NCBI RefSeq assembly: GCF_014133895.1
Contig: NC_050734.1
Location: forward strand, 186,001-250,000
Direction: 5' to 3'
Length of the DNA stretch: 64,000 nt
DNA from: Torulaspora globosa
Taxonomy: Eukaryota; Ascomycota; Saccharomycetes; Saccharomycetales; Saccharomycetaceae
Shown here piece by piece: positions 9,426-20,973 of the stretch. A program made the position numbers and the translations under genes. Below the pieces are notes generated by a model. The model ran no database searches. It was not told the DNA's origin and saw only the letters and a program-made list of their open reading frames with translations. How positions within the stretch are numbered: the stretch's first letter is position 1; each line of letters starts with the position of its first letter.

Positions 9426-10955
9426 ATGGCTTACGTTTTAACTGAAACTTCTGCTGGTTATGCCCTTTTAAAGGCTTCAGATAAGAAGATTTACAAGTCT
9501 ACCAAATTGATCCAGGACTTGGACTCGTCTGAAAAAGTGCTGAAGGAGTTCAAAATCGCTGCTTTCTCGAAATTCAACTCTGCTGCCAATGCTCTGGAAG
9601 AAGCTTCTGCGATCATCGAGGGTAAGGTGTCTCCACAATTGCAAAGTTTGCTGGAGGACATCAAGAAGGACAAAAAGGCTACGCTGGTTGTGAGTGAGAC
9701 CAAATTGGCCAATGCTATTAACAAGTTGGGACTGAATTTCAACGTGATCTCTGATGCCGTCACTCTGGACATTTACAGAGCTGTCAAGGAGTATTTGCCG
9801 GAGCTGCTACCTGGTCTGACCGACGGCGACTTGAGCAAGATGTCTCTGGGTCTGGCGCACTCTATCGGTCGTCACAAGCTGAAGTTCTCTGCTGACAAGG
9901 TGGATGTGATGATCATTCAGGCCATTGCCCTGTTGGATGACTTGGATAAGGAGTTGAACACATATGCGATGAGATGCAAGGAGTGGTACGGGTGGCACTT
10001 CCCTGAGCTGGCCAAGATAGTCACCGACTCGGTTGCGTACGCTAGAATCATCTTGACTATGGGTGTGAGATCGAAGGCGGCGGAGACCGATATGAGCTCT
10101 ATTTTGCCGGAAGAAATTGAGGAGCGTGTCAAGACCGCAGCTGAGGTCTCGATGGGTACCGAAATCACTCAAATTGACCTGGACAATATCAAATGTTTGG
10201 CAGAGCAAATCGTTGAATTTGCCGCTTACAGAGAACAGTTATCGAACTACCTATCGGCAAGAATGAAGGCTATCGCTCCAAATTTGACTCAGCTGGTCGG
10301 TGAACTTGTCGGTGCTAGGTTGATTGCCCACTCAGGCTCTTTGATCTCTTTGGCCAAATCCCCAGCTTCCACCATCCAAATTTTGGGCGCAGAAAAGGCT
10401 TTGTTCAGAGCTTTGAAAACCAAACACGACACACCAAAATACGGTCTGCTATACCACGCCTCTCTAGTTGGTCAAGCGACCGGTAAAAATAAGGGTAAAA
10501 TTGCTAGAGTGCTTGCTGCCAAGGCCGCTGTCTCTCTGCGTTACGACGCCCTAGCTGAAGATAGAGACGATTCCGGCGATATTGGTTTGGAAGCCAGAGC
10601 GAAAGTTGAAAACAGGCTCTCGCAATTGGAAGGCAGAGACTTGAGGACGACTCCGAAGGTCGTGCGTGAGGCCAAGAAGGTGGAAATTACTGAGGCCAGA
10701 GCCTACAACGCTGATGCCGATGCCGCCCCAGTAGAGAACGCTGATTCAGACGATGAGGATGAAGACGAAGGAGAGAGCGAGCAGAAGGTGAAGAAGGACA
10801 AGAAGAAGGAGAAGAAGGAGAAGAAAGATAAGAAGAGAAAGAGAGACGAGGAGGAAGAAGACAGCAAAGAGTCCAAGAAATCAAAGAAGGAGAAGAAAGA
10901 GAAGAAGGAAAAGAAGGAGAAGAAAGAAAAAAAGTCTAAGAAGGAGAAGAAATAG
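9426..10955 (+). CDS. NOP58: Box C/D snoRNP core protein Nop58
   Basis: 509 residues (S. cerevisiae 511). The N-terminal NOP5 domain starts [17 protein letters not shown]. The central coiled coil and Nop domain contain [35 protein letters not shown], split here as [11 protein letters not shown] and [11 protein letters not shown] (about residues 297-330). The tail from about residue 440 is an acidic run followed by KKE/KKD repeats. Nop58 binds box C/D snoRNAs with Nop56, Snu13 and Nop1 to guide 2'-O-methylation and pre-rRNA cleavage in the nucleolus. ATG at 9426. The promoter carries PAC and RRPE elements. Confidence 0.97.
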   Translation: MAYVLTETSAGYALLKASDKKIYKSTKLIQDLDSSEKVLKEFKIAAFSKFNSAANALEEASAIIEGKVSPQLQSLLEDIKKDKKATLVVSETKLANAINKLGLNFNVISDAVTLDIYRAVKEYLPELLPGLTDGDLSKMSLGLAHSIGRHKLKFSADKVDVMIIQAIALLDDLDKELNTYAMRCKEWYGWHFPELAKIVTDSVAYARIILTMGVRSKAAETDMSSILPEEIEERVKTAAEVSMGTEITQIDLDNIKCLAEQIVEFAAYREQLSNYLSARMKAIAPNLTQLVGELVGARLIAHSGSLISLAKSPASTIQILGAEKALFRALKTKHDTPKYGLLYHASLVGQATGKNKGKIARVLAAKAAVSLRYDALAEDRDDSGDIGLEARAKVENRLSQLEGRDLRTTPKVVREAKKVEITEARAYNADADAAPVENADSDDEDEDEGESEQKVKKDKKKEKKEKKDKKRKRDEEEEDSKESKKSKKEKKEKKEKKEKKEKKSKKEKK

Positions 10956-11273
10956 GCAGTCTGTTTTAAAGACTTCATAAACTTTCACCCTCGGCACGTA
11001 TCTCGATAGTCGCAACTCTGTAAATTAGAATATTCCTTCTAAGAAGTGAAAAAAGCACAAGCAGTGCATATAATCTGTATACGATATCAAGCCTACATAG
11101 TCAATTTAATGATGGGCCAGTGAACCGCTTTTTAAGCCTTCATTAGAGCATTGTCCTTAGGCATTTATTTTTCGATGTTCAAGTCTTTTAGCTTACTACA
11201 AAGCGATGAGCTTTAGCAGGTTCGAACAACATCACTTCGGGCTTGCCCGAGAAACACCTGGTTGGTCATCATA
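10956..11273. other. Intergenic region NOP58 / SNU66
   Basis: 318 AT-rich bases with the NOP58 3' end and SNU66 promoter. GGTTCGAAC near 11219 resembles part of a tRNA B box but has no matching tRNA fold. Nothing else recognised. Confidence 0.6.
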
Positions 11274-12914
11274 ATGCCAGATGAGATCTCCCTGTCATTG
11301 GAAGAGACTAACAAGATTCGTGCTAGCCTTGGATTGAAAGCTATCGCGCCAGCCAATGATCAAGATAATGGCAGCTATGAAGGGATCGATAAAATTCTAC
11401 CCAAGAGAGCCTCATCGACTGTAGAGAGATCGGAGGGACCACGTTTCATAGAAAATGATAAAATACATATGCTGAGGAGAAAGCTTGCCGCTTTGAAAGA
11501 TGCTAGTGGCTTAAGTCGATCAGCAGGTAACGATGAATCTTCATCTCAAGGCGATTGGCTAAGTCGAATAGGAAGTAAGCCTGTCAAAATTAGCTTTGAT
11601 GAAGATGGGGATGAAGAGGGAGATGAACTGCCACTAGTGAGAGTCTCTCACAAGGTGGAAGATATAGCGGATCCCAAAGGCGTCATCTTGACTCTTAAGG
11701 AAAATAGCGTACTAGCAGATGGCGATGACACACTGGAGGCCGAGAATCTAGTTCAGGAGAGGGAAGAAGCCAAGAGAATTCACATGAGCCAGATGAACAA
11801 GAACCGAAGGCGAATGAGGAGGAAAATTCAAGTCTCAAGCGCTGAGATTGAACTGCAGGAGGAGGCAGAAAATGAAGACAATATACTAGCGATCGGAGTA
11901 GCTAAAAATTATAATTCCACTTCAGATGAACCTGAACCGAAGCACTCAGGTAAACTAAAGGTTTCCTTCAGTGGTACGGATAGCGATGCCTCCGATGGCG
12001 GTGACTTTAAACCTGTGCAGATCAAGAAGAGGAAAAAAAATGGCACAGGCGCAAGGACTAAGGCCAAAAGCATCACACTACCCCCGCGGATTCAACCTGT
12101 TGAGCTAAAGAATCATGATTTGGACTTCGAGGATCTGGAGCAAGATCTTTTCGTGCCTTTCAATTCCGTCAAAAGATCGAAACTACTGTCTGAGGTCGCA
12201 ACGCCGGAGGAGTTAGCAGCTCAGATCGCGAAGGAAAAGCGTGAAAGAGAGCAAAAGATTGCCCAGGTTGCTGAAGCTTCAGATAACCTCATCATTGATG
12301 AAGGTACAAGGTTTTTAGAGTCCCTAAGGACCGCCATCCTTGAGAAACCTGCACATCCGGATAGTGCTGATGTACAGGAAGATGTCGGACTTCAAGAGTC
12401 GGCTCCAACCACTGTGGAGACGTCAAAGAAATGGCGAGACGACAGGGAAGCGCCCGATTTTTATGAGGGCCTGGCGTCCACATTAAATTTCATCCGAGAG
12501 AGGAACGTGTTACCAAAACTACAGAGCCTAACATCGGACTCTTCCAAACCTGCAATACCGAACTATCAGAAAGAAGCCCGCAAGATCCGTGAAAGAAATA
12601 ACAGTCAGATGCGTCAAGACAAAACTCAATACACTGCCAAAGAGCTAGAAGAGATAGAGAACTACCAGGATGAGCAAATAGCACGCCGCATCAGCGAACT
12701 GCAGGCCAAAACCCTGCAAGACTACGATCCAGAAGTCAAACTGCAGTACAAGGATGAAAGTGGCAACCAGCTTACGACAAAAGAGGCCTACAAGAAGCTA
12801 TCTCAGAAGTTTCACGGAACAAGAAGCAACCAAAGAAAGCAAGCTAAAGCCCAATCCAGGATTGAGGCGAGAAAGACCCAACAACAGAAGTCTAGCGTCT
12901 TTGATGTGCTTTAG
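11274..12914 (+). CDS. SNU66: U4/U6.U5 tri-snRNP component Snu66 (SART1 family)
   Basis: 546 residues (S. cerevisiae 587). The N-terminal MPDEISLSLEETNKIRASLGL is the typical SART1/Snu66 start, which carries a Hub1-interaction-type helix. The protein is highly charged with long helical stretches. The conserved C-terminal block runs from FYEGLASTLNFIRERNVLP to the region with KEAYKKLSQKFHGTRSNQRK near residue 510. Snu66 holds the tri-snRNP together and acts in pre-mRNA splicing. I use the ATG at 11274; the four preceding in-frame codons lack an ATG. Position between NOP58 and SLY41 matches YOR308C, with the intervening dubious gene absent. Confidence 0.92.
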   Translation: MPDEISLSLEETNKIRASLGLKAIAPANDQDNGSYEGIDKILPKRASSTVERSEGPRFIENDKIHMLRRKLAALKDASGLSRSAGNDESSSQGDWLSRIGSKPVKISFDEDGDEEGDELPLVRVSHKVEDIADPKGVILTLKENSVLADGDDTLEAENLVQEREEAKRIHMSQMNKNRRRMRRKIQVSSAEIELQEEAENEDNILAIGVAKNYNSTSDEPEPKHSGKLKVSFSGTDSDASDGGDFKPVQIKKRKKNGTGARTKAKSITLPPRIQPVELKNHDLDFEDLEQDLFVPFNSVKRSKLLSEVATPEELAAQIAKEKREREQKIAQVAEASDNLIIDEGTRFLESLRTAILEKPAHPDSADVQEDVGLQESAPTTVETSKKWRDDREAPDFYEGLASTLNFIRERNVLPKLQSLTSDSSKPAIPNYQKEARKIRERNNSQMRQDKTQYTAKELEEIENYQDEQIARRISELQAKTLQDYDPEVKLQYKDESGNQLTTKEAYKKLSQKFHGTRSNQRKQAKAQSRIEARKTQQQKSSVFDVL

Positions 12915-13612
12915 ACAAGGGGCCGTACCAAGAAAGGGATCTTCTCAATCGAGCTGTTGTTTCAAGCTACTTCATTTCCCCACAGAGAGAGCTCTTGAAA
13001 CGACGACACTGCAAGCATGCGATGTGGTATGGCATGAAACCATGACCTCAACTCGCCTCCGAAACAACGAACCGCCATCTCGAGAAGTATAAAAAGCTGA
13101 AAACAATCAGCAAGAACGAAGTCTATCCGACTGGCGATACTCAGCGAGACCATTCACGGTCAGAGACGAACAAGCACTCATTCTCGTCTCCGGAATGCCA
13201 TCTTCTTGGTTGGTGGGCATCCGAATACGATCAATCCAAGTCAGAAGTGCAAGCAACACAGCTCTTGGGCTTATCAGCCATGATATGGAAATATCCATTG
13301 CAATCCATTTTTCCAGCCCATGCGATGGCCTGTCGTTGCTAAATAAATAAGCCCAATATTAACTGAGAAAAAAAAAAAAGCAAGCCATAATCCCAGCTTA
13401 AGAAGAACCAGCAATAAGAGATTCCAGGAATAGCTTCAAATCGCACTTAAGGATACTTAGTTTGCTCAAAGAGCTAGTGATCGCATTTAGAACTTGGTGG
13501 ACTAATTGTAGAACTGTCCTAGAGAAACTGCCACAGTGGTCAGCTCCTTACGAAAAGTGAGCTATAAGACTACTTACATTCGCTTACATCAGTTTCAATA
13601 GTGCAGAGCAAC
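12915..13612. other. Intergenic region SNU66 / SLY41
   Basis: 698 bases. It contains TATAAAAA at 13088-13095, unusually far (about 520 bases) from the SLY41 ATG, and an A12 tract near 13367. The minus-strand frame 13107-13298 (63 codons, ATG start, hydrophobic N-terminus) has no support from family or synteny and is not called. Confidence 0.55.
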
Positions 13613-14974
13613 ATGATTACCGTACAGAGTACTACTACAAGACGGCGTTCGTCTGTCCATCAGAACTTGTTCGATCCGAAGTTGTATCGGACTTGTGAGC
13701 CTGCCAAGGAGGTATCTGAAAAAGAAGAGAAGGATAAGTACGCCCAGCCATCGCTTTCGCAGATTGTCGGAAAAGTATCTGAAATTGCCGTTCTCTTGCA
13801 GAAAGAGTTCGTGAGGCTGTTCCCCCGAAGCGTGCAGGATTATCTGCCCGAAGTGGACCTTAAGGTGACGTTGGTGTGTCTAACGTGGTACGTGACGTCT
13901 TCTATATCCAGTAATGTTTCCAAGGCCATCTTGAGAGACTTTACACATCCCGTGGCGCTCACTGAGCTGCAATTTCTGTTCAGCGCTTTATTGTGTGTTT
14001 TCTTCATTGCTGTCGTGAATATGGCGCAACTACCGTCGCTCTCTCGAACAGCGATCGCTAGGGCGGTTGCAAGTTTCCCTGAGGGCATATTGCCTTCGTA
14101 CCTTAGTGGGGATTTCAGGCAGTCTGTGGTCGGGAAGTTTCTGAAGCCAAGCAAGTTGATCTTTTTGGCTACATTTCCCATGGGAATATTTCAGTTCATG
14201 GGCCACATCAGTTCGCACAAGGCGACAGCACTGATACCTGTGTCTTTGGTGCATTCCATTAAGGCACTTTCGCCAATTGTCACGGTTAGTTATTACCGGG
14301 TTTTCCAAGGCAAGAAGTACAATGCAATGACATATTGGACTTTGGTACCTTTGATTATGGGCGTAATGATAACGTGCTGGTCCACGCATGGTAGTAAAAA
14401 AATGGATGCTGCCAATGGCCGTTTATCGATGTTGTCCGGCCTGCTTTATGCTTCAGTGTCAATGCTTATTTTTGTCTCCCAAAACATCTTTGCCAAGAGT
14501 ATTTTAACCGTGAAGAGTAAGAAAGGCATCCTGCCTTCCTCTGCTCCAGCCTCGCCACAGATTGGTAAGGCCGAAGTTTCGCCTTTCCAGATTGACAAGA
14601 TCACCATTCTTTTCTATTGTTCTTGCATAGGGTTTGCATTGACCTTGCCACCTTTCCTCACCGGCGAATTGATGCAGCACCAGAGCGTTTTCAAAGATTT
14701 GACGTGGAAAGTTTCATCCCTAATCGTTTTTCATGGAGTAACCCACTTCTTTCAGGCTCTTTTGGCTTTTCAACTGATTGGAATGCTCTCCTCGGTAAAC
14801 TACTCCGTCGCGAATATAATGAAGCGTATCGTGATTATTACAGTGGCTCTGGCCTGGGAGTCAAGGTTTAATATCGCCCAAGTGATTGGTCTGCTGATGA
14901 CGCTGAGCGGGCTTTATGGTTACGATAAATGGGGTACTTTCCGGAAAATTGATAAGCAAATGACTGCTTTGTAA
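13613..14974 (+). CDS. SLY41: Sly41-like transporter of the triose-phosphate translocator family
   Basis: 453 residues, the same length as S. cerevisiae Sly41. A soluble N-terminus (RRRSSVHQNLFDPKLY) precedes about eight to ten membrane helices starting near residue 85 (WYVTSSISSNVSKAIL). Conserved blocks include FPMGIFQFMGHISSHKATALIP, seen as FQFMGHISSHKA, then VHSIKALSPIVTV and NYSVANIMKRIVII near the end. Sly41 is an ER membrane protein that suppresses loss of Ypt1 in ER-to-Golgi transport when overproduced. The transported substrate is not known to me. The ATG at 13613 gives the best alignment with the known protein. Confidence 0.94.
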   Translation: MITVQSTTTRRRSSVHQNLFDPKLYRTCEPAKEVSEKEEKDKYAQPSLSQIVGKVSEIAVLLQKEFVRLFPRSVQDYLPEVDLKVTLVCLTWYVTSSISSNVSKAILRDFTHPVALTELQFLFSALLCVFFIAVVNMAQLPSLSRTAIARAVASFPEGILPSYLSGDFRQSVVGKFLKPSKLIFLATFPMGIFQFMGHISSHKATALIPVSLVHSIKALSPIVTVSYYRVFQGKKYNAMTYWTLVPLIMGVMITCWSTHGSKKMDAANGRLSMLSGLLYASVSMLIFVSQNIFAKSILTVKSKKGILPSSAPASPQIGKAEVSPFQIDKITILFYCSCIGFALTLPPFLTGELMQHQSVFKDLTWKVSSLIVFHGVTHFFQALLAFQLIGMLSSVNYSVANIMKRIVIITVALAWESRFNIAQVIGLLMTLSGLYGYDKWGTFRKIDKQMTAL

Positions 14975-15056
14975 TTGCGTTTGTATGTTTTTTTACTCTT
15001 TACTTAATAATAGATACGATGCCACATAAAACTAGTCTATCAGATGGATATCATAT

Positions 15057-15983
15057 TCAGTGCTTGGCAGCTGGCTTTTCGCCGGTCAATTTACCGACAA
15101 ACTCTCTTGCCATGTCACCGAATCCAACCATGAACACAGTTTGCCAAACACCTAAGCCGATTCTTGGAGTGACACCACGGTACAGGCCCTTAACACCGTT
15201 GCTTTGGTATATGTATCTGAAAGCCTTGCCCACCGTTAGATTCTTCGGTCTGTTTGGATCTTCCTTCTTGGACTGCATCTCAACCCTGATGACTTCGATA
15301 GGTTGGTTCCAGGCACTCAACCCACCACCGATGGCAGAAGCCATGATCTTCTCCAGCGCACTCAGTCTGTCATCGGGGTTGGTCTTACCGGTCATCTTCC
15401 TGATGAATTCTTCCACTAATCTAGACAACCCAAAGCGCGAGCCCCAGTTGGTCATCTGTCTAATTGCAACGGCATTGACACCTTTGTTAATGCCTCTGAT
15501 ACCTTCCTTACGATAGATGTCCTTAAACGCCCCCCAGGATGACTGAGGCACACCGCCAGCTGAGGCCTTGTTCTTAGTTATCTCGACGGTCTTCATACAG
15601 GTACAGAATCCCATGGTCAAGTATGCCTGGGCGACACCACCGGTGACACCACCCATGATACCAGCGGCGAAATTGTTCAACCCAAGTACTTTAAAGCGGT
15701 ATTCGGCTTCAGCTGACACAAACAACAACACTGCTCCTTTAGTTGATGCCTCGATCCATGCCCATGGTATCAACCCTTGGTAGAATCCAAAGATGCCTCC
15801 ACGCGACCAAACGTGTTTCACAGCATTGAAAAATGTAAAGTCTCTGTGAGCTGCCATGGTGGTCTTGACAACCTCCAACGGCTGACCTAGCGTGGTCACC
15901 TCGCACAAGTTAAGGCCCGCTCCCAACAGGATGTTAGAGAACGAGATTGGTTTCTTCTTCAATTCAGCCGGCTGTTGAGACAT
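15057..15983 (-). CDS. YHM2: Mitochondrial citrate/2-oxoglutarate carrier Yhm2
   Basis: 308 residues (S. cerevisiae 314), a mitochondrial carrier family protein with three repeats and six helices. The carrier signatures are degenerate, as in this branch: QPLEVVKTTMA in repeat 1 and QPIEVIRVEMQ in repeat 3. Known function: exchange of citrate and oxoglutarate across the inner membrane, supplying cytosolic NADPH, and association with mtDNA. It lies between SLY41 (convergent) and RRG7 (same strand). This merges YMR241W with YOR305W neighbours, as expected of unduplicated order. Confidence 0.95.
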   Translation of the reverse strand: MSQQPAELKKKPISFSNILLGAGLNLCEVTTLGQPLEVVKTTMAAHRDFTFFNAVKHVWSRGGIFGFYQGLIPWAWIEASTKGAVLLFVSAEAEYRFKVLGLNNFAAGIMGGVTGGVAQAYLTMGFCTCMKTVEITKNKASAGGVPQSSWGAFKDIYRKEGIRGINKGVNAVAIRQMTNWGSRFGLSRLVEEFIRKMTGKTNPDDRLSALEKIMASAIGGGLSAWNQPIEVIRVEMQSKKEDPNRPKNLTVGKAFRYIYQSNGVKGLYRGVTPRIGLGVWQTVFMVGFGDMAREFVGKLTGEKPAAKH

Positions 15984-16208
15984 TCCACAGTATCTACCAA
16001 GACAAAGCTAAGCCCGAGTGAACTGACCTCTTCAATTGATCATTCGAGCTGCCAGCTCGCTATCTAGACCATTTTATTCATGCTCAGGCCCATAAAATTC
16101 CAGCGGAAGAGGCCAGAAAAAAATCCGGCGTCAGTAAATCCAAAAGCAGTAATCACAACCAAAGGCGATTTAGCTGGCTGATATGGCCGGGGACCGGGTT
16201 GGCGCTGG

Positions 16209-16907
16209 CTACTTAAACATCGATAGCTTGAGCCACTCCTTGATGCCCATTCCTTGTAGGAATTGTGCGGCGTATTCGTTCTCGTAGTAGTTCAACAGTC
16301 GCCCGGAGTCGGCAATATCGTAGTCGGCTCCTTTTAGCCGTAGCATTTCAATTCTCAGATATATCAGTGGCATTGGCACGCTGTTGATGAGGCTGAGTCC
16401 ATCCTTGGTCAGCATGTTTGGCGAGCACATCATGATCGCTGTCTTGTTGCGCTGCGGGCCCGACACTAGCGAGGCAAACGTGCCCAAAAGCTCACGGAAC
16501 TCTTTCGGTGCCACCTTGGAGCTCGTGAACGCTTTGCATTGTACCAGCACTTTCAGCTGCGTTTCCCTCGGTAGCTTGTGTCTGAAGGGCTTGAAGGTGA
16601 CACCGTTCAATTTGCATCTTGCTGGCACCTCGGTCTGGTCCAGCTTCAGGATGGGGTTCATTGTATGGAATACCTTGGCAACGTCCCAGGAGCCTCTTAT
16701 GTCGACGCCACGGTCGTTGGCGCCGCCAGTCTTCTGCAGACTGGTCATAGCCAGCTTGCCCTGTAGTTCTCTCATAACGGTGTGTTCATAAAGCGTGCCC
16801 TGGAAGACCGTTGTGTTGGCAATTGCCCGGTTCTCGTCGATAAACCTCTTGATGGTGCTATTTGATTTCCACCTGCGGCCGGGAAGGCATCTAAGTCGGT
16901 TCAGCAT
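16209..16907 (-). CDS. RRG7: Rrg7, mitochondrial protein with a PD-(D/E)XK nuclease signature
   Basis: 232 residues (S. cerevisiae Rrg7 is 242). The Arg-rich N-terminus MLNRLRCLPGRRWKSNS looks like a mitochondrial presequence. A restriction-endonuclease-like core follows: E41 in LYEHTV, GGANDRGVDIRGSW with D69, and VLVQCKAF with Q123 and K125. This is the E...GxD...QxK pattern of Mrr-like nucleases. S. cerevisiae Rrg7 is needed for respiratory growth and mitochondrial genome maintenance. The catalytic-looking residues are all intact. It is divergent from the BIL1-like gene with a gap of only 95 bases, as YOR305W is from YOR304C-A. Confidence 0.85.
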   Translation of the reverse strand: MLNRLRCLPGRRWKSNSTIKRFIDENRAIANTTVFQGTLYEHTVMRELQGKLAMTSLQKTGGANDRGVDIRGSWDVAKVFHTMNPILKLDQTEVPARCKLNGVTFKPFRHKLPRETQLKVLVQCKAFTSSKVAPKEFRELLGTFASLVSGPQRNKTAIMMCSPNMLTKDGLSLINSVPMPLIYLRIEMLRLKGADYDIADSGRLLNYYENEYAAQFLQGMGIKEWLKLSMFK

Positions 16908-17002
16908 CTCTCGTTGCGCAGCTCAGCAGGCTAGTTTCACCTTCAAGCGGACTGCTTTGTTCAGTTTACTGGTTTGTTTAGCTGAAAGGCATAGCATTGA
17001 CG

Positions 17003-17242
17003 ATGGACACAGATAAGCTGGCCATCAAGGATGATCAGCCATTAGCTAACTCAGCCACTAACGCCAAAGGAGCTCGTTCTGAGAATCGCGATGAGGGTGT
17101 GGTTACCATATTTGATGTGACCAATAAGATCGAATGGGCCTTGAAACAGCTTGAAACCAAGGTGGAAGAGAACGAGAAGCAGTTTGAAAGGAGTCTCAAT
17201 GCTTTGGAAGACCAGATATCTCGTTGGAACGAGCGAGACTAA
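17003..17242 (+). CDS. BIL1: Small coiled-coil protein, Bil1-like by position
   Basis: 79 residues. It starts MDTDKLAIKDD and ends in a C-terminal coiled coil, KIEWALKQLETKVEENEK onward (about residues 40-79). It occupies the position and orientation of YOR304C-A (BIL1, about 76 residues, a Bud6-interacting regulator of actin-cable nucleation): divergent from RRG7 and upstream of CUS1. I did not recognise the sequence itself, so the name depends on synteny, size and the coiled coil. ATG at 17003. The alternative is an unrelated microprotein. Confidence 0.6.
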   Translation: MDTDKLAIKDDQPLANSATNAKGARSENRDEGVVTIFDVTNKIEWALKQLETKVEENEKQFERSLNALEDQISRWNERD

Positions 17243-17473
17243 GATGTCAAGCGTCTCTGTTGTGCTTTACGAGTCGGAACTACAGGACAACTGGCACAGC
17301 CAAGCTGCCGGGAAGATCAGATTAGGATGACGGTGATGGTCTTAGCGTCGTTTTGTATCTTGTATATTAATCGCATTATCTAATAGTAAGCGAGCGCTCA
17401 TCACTTAGGTGTTACTTCAACACTTGATAGCTTGAGAGCAGGAGAGAGAAGATCTTTAGAAGCACTAATACAG

Positions 17474-18877
17474 ATGGCTAGACGGTCTAATAGGCGCAAG
17501 CGCGGTCATGACAGTTCAGAGGTCGCTGAGAAGCATAAAATCGCTAAATTAATTGAATCACAGGCTTCCAAGAAACGGAAAAGTCCCCATACGTCTGAGG
17601 ACACGACTGGTCTACGGGAACAATACGGTACATTGCTTTCAAGATTCAGTAATCTTGCCGATCAGCCGCTGGATGATGCTAGTGGTTTGGTAGCGACTGT
17701 CGAGCTCCAGATTCCGAATGGAGAAGCAGATGGTGAGACGAAGGAAGATGAGAATGCTCCAGTCGATGAGAAACAACAGGATCACAAGATATCGAAGCGG
17801 CAACTGCGGAAGATGGCCAAGCCAAGCCTTTCTGAACTAAAGAAAACTGCTCTCTATCCGGAAGTCATCGAGTGGTACGATTGCGATGCTCAATACCCAG
17901 CTTTGCTAGTGAATATAAAATCATCAAAGAATATTGTACAAGTGCCTGCCCATTGGCAGACCAAGAGAGAATATCTCTCTGGCAGATCGCTGTTGGAGAA
18001 GAAACCTTTTGAATTACCGGACATCATAAAGCAGACTGATATAGAAGTGATGAGGAAGACGATTCCGGAAGATGAAAATGGGAAAGAAGATCCTAGTTTG
18101 AAGCAGACATCCAGGGCCCGTGTTCAACCTAAGTTAGGCTCCCTTGATATAGATTACAAGAAGCTACATGATGTGTTTTTCAAGTTAGGTGCCCGATGGA
18201 AGCCAGATATTCTGCTTGCTTATGGTGATCAATATTACGAGAATAGAAATCTGCATGAAGAAGCCGTATGGAAAAAATACAGAGATCAAAAGAAACCTGG
18301 CAAGATAAGTTCCAAACTGAGGCAGGCCATGGGCCTTTCGGAGGGCCAGTTGCCACCTTGGTGCGCAAAGATGAGGACACTAGGCATGCCTCCGAGCTAC
18401 CCCGATCTCAAGATTGCTGGCTTAAACTGGGATATTGAGAATCTAAGAGGAGAAGTATATGGGAGTTTGAAAGATCCGGATGCCACGAAGAACACTCATC
18501 CACTGTTTGGCACCATAATTTCAGCATACGATGAGCCTGAAACGACAGAAGAATCGAAAACGAAGCGGAAGGAGGCACAAGAACATACAGTTGAACAAGC
18601 ACTAGAACCTGTCAAGACTATTATTGTGGATGATGGAAAACAGGTAACACAAACAACAAAAGTTTCACCGCCTGCTGGAAGTCCAGTACCGCAAGAGAGT
18701 CCGAAAGCGTCTAAAGCACTCTATACCGTGCTGAAAGAAAAAGCAGTCGAAGAGACCGCTAGACGCCAAGGCGTTGCTTATGTGATACATGATGTGGTTA
18801 AGCAGGACGACAACCGAACCCAGACAGAAGTTTCAGAACAAATTGAAGATCAGATTGATACCAAATTCAAATTCTAG
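17474..18877 (+). CDS. CUS1: U2 snRNP SF3b subunit Cus1 (SF3b145)
   Basis: 467 residues (S. cerevisiae 436). The N-terminus is basic (MARRSNRRKRG). The conserved SF3b145 core begins at KPSLSELKKTALYPEVIEW and includes YLSGRSLLEKKPFELPDII, ARVQPKLGSLDIDYKKLHD and a PSP domain with GQLPPWCAKM and PSYPDLKIAGLNWD. Cus1 binds Hsh49 and joins U2 snRNA to the branch-point region in pre-spliceosomes. The C-terminus keeps LYTVLKEK, the end of the S. cerevisiae protein, and adds about 45 residues. I use the ATG at 17474. It is convergent with the dihydropyrimidinase gene, 27 bases apart. Confidence 0.95.
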   Translation: MARRSNRRKRGHDSSEVAEKHKIAKLIESQASKKRKSPHTSEDTTGLREQYGTLLSRFSNLADQPLDDASGLVATVELQIPNGEADGETKEDENAPVDEKQQDHKISKRQLRKMAKPSLSELKKTALYPEVIEWYDCDAQYPALLVNIKSSKNIVQVPAHWQTKREYLSGRSLLEKKPFELPDIIKQTDIEVMRKTIPEDENGKEDPSLKQTSRARVQPKLGSLDIDYKKLHDVFFKLGARWKPDILLAYGDQYYENRNLHEEAVWKKYRDQKKPGKISSKLRQAMGLSEGQLPPWCAKMRTLGMPPSYPDLKIAGLNWDIENLRGEVYGSLKDPDATKNTHPLFGTIISAYDEPETTEESKTKRKEAQEHTVEQALEPVKTIIVDDGKQVTQTTKVSPPAGSPVPQESPKASKALYTVLKEKAVEETARRQGVAYVIHDVVKQDDNRTQTEVSEQIEDQIDTKFKF

Positions 18878-18904
18878 ATATAATTCAGTGGATTAAAACC
18901 GCTA

Positions 18905-20497
<1,593 letters not shown>

Positions 20498-20545
20498 TCA
20501 CGAACCGCGGGTCGCAGGATCGGCGTCTACTTACTCTCTTGTAGG

Positions 20546-20629
20546 TTTTTATATCATCTTGAAGCGCGGGAGTCGCTCGCCGCCAGCAGTCGCCTTATCT
20601 GTACCTTACGATGCTATCGATCTGATAAG
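20546..20629 (-). promoter_or_regulatory. PYD2 promoter: TATA box and two GATAAG sites
   Basis: On the minus strand TATAAAAA lies at 20553-20546, about 105 bases before the ATG. CTTATC at 20594-20599 and GATAAG at 20624-20629 form an oppositely oriented GATAAG pair 25 bases apart. Paired GATAAG is the upstream activation signal of Gln3/Gat1 in nitrogen-catabolic genes. Confidence 0.7.
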
Positions 20630-20852
20630 ACATCTAGCTCTCATCTAAGGCGACTTCTGGCAGTCAGTAACGCCCCGTCGCTGGTGAATGCCATAACAAG
20701 AGGCTCGATTCCGGGGCATCTATGTGACCCAGGTCCTCTCGATAGATACTGGGAAAGGCAGAGACGCAAGATCTGAGTGATACTGGGTCTGCTAGCCATC
20801 AATCAAAGACGGCAGACCTTCTGATGGCCTTGAACTGTAGTTCCAGCTATAT

Positions 20853-20858
20853 CACGTG
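20853..20858 (+). promoter_or_regulatory. CACGTG (Cbf1-type) site upstream of GRX5
   Basis: Exact CACGTG, 116 bases before the chosen GRX5 ATG. It suggests binding by Cbf1 or another bHLH factor. Confidence 0.5.
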
Positions 20859-20973
20859 TGGGCATAATGGTGCTGGTGATAGTGCTTACTTAATCTTGAT
20901 GGGTAAGGTCTTGTTTGAAGGTCACCTAATTGTCAGAATCCAGCCTTACTCGTCAAAGATCAGGACTGTGGAT

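Noticed and set aside
13107..13298. 63-codon minus-strand frame with an ATG and hydrophobic start
   Set aside because: Length is within chance expectation and there is no family or synteny support.
20824..20973. Upstream in-frame ATG that would extend GRX5 by 50 residues
   Set aside because: The extension lies over a CACGTG promoter site, does not resemble Grx5, and the ATG at 20974 already gives a normal mitochondrial presequence.
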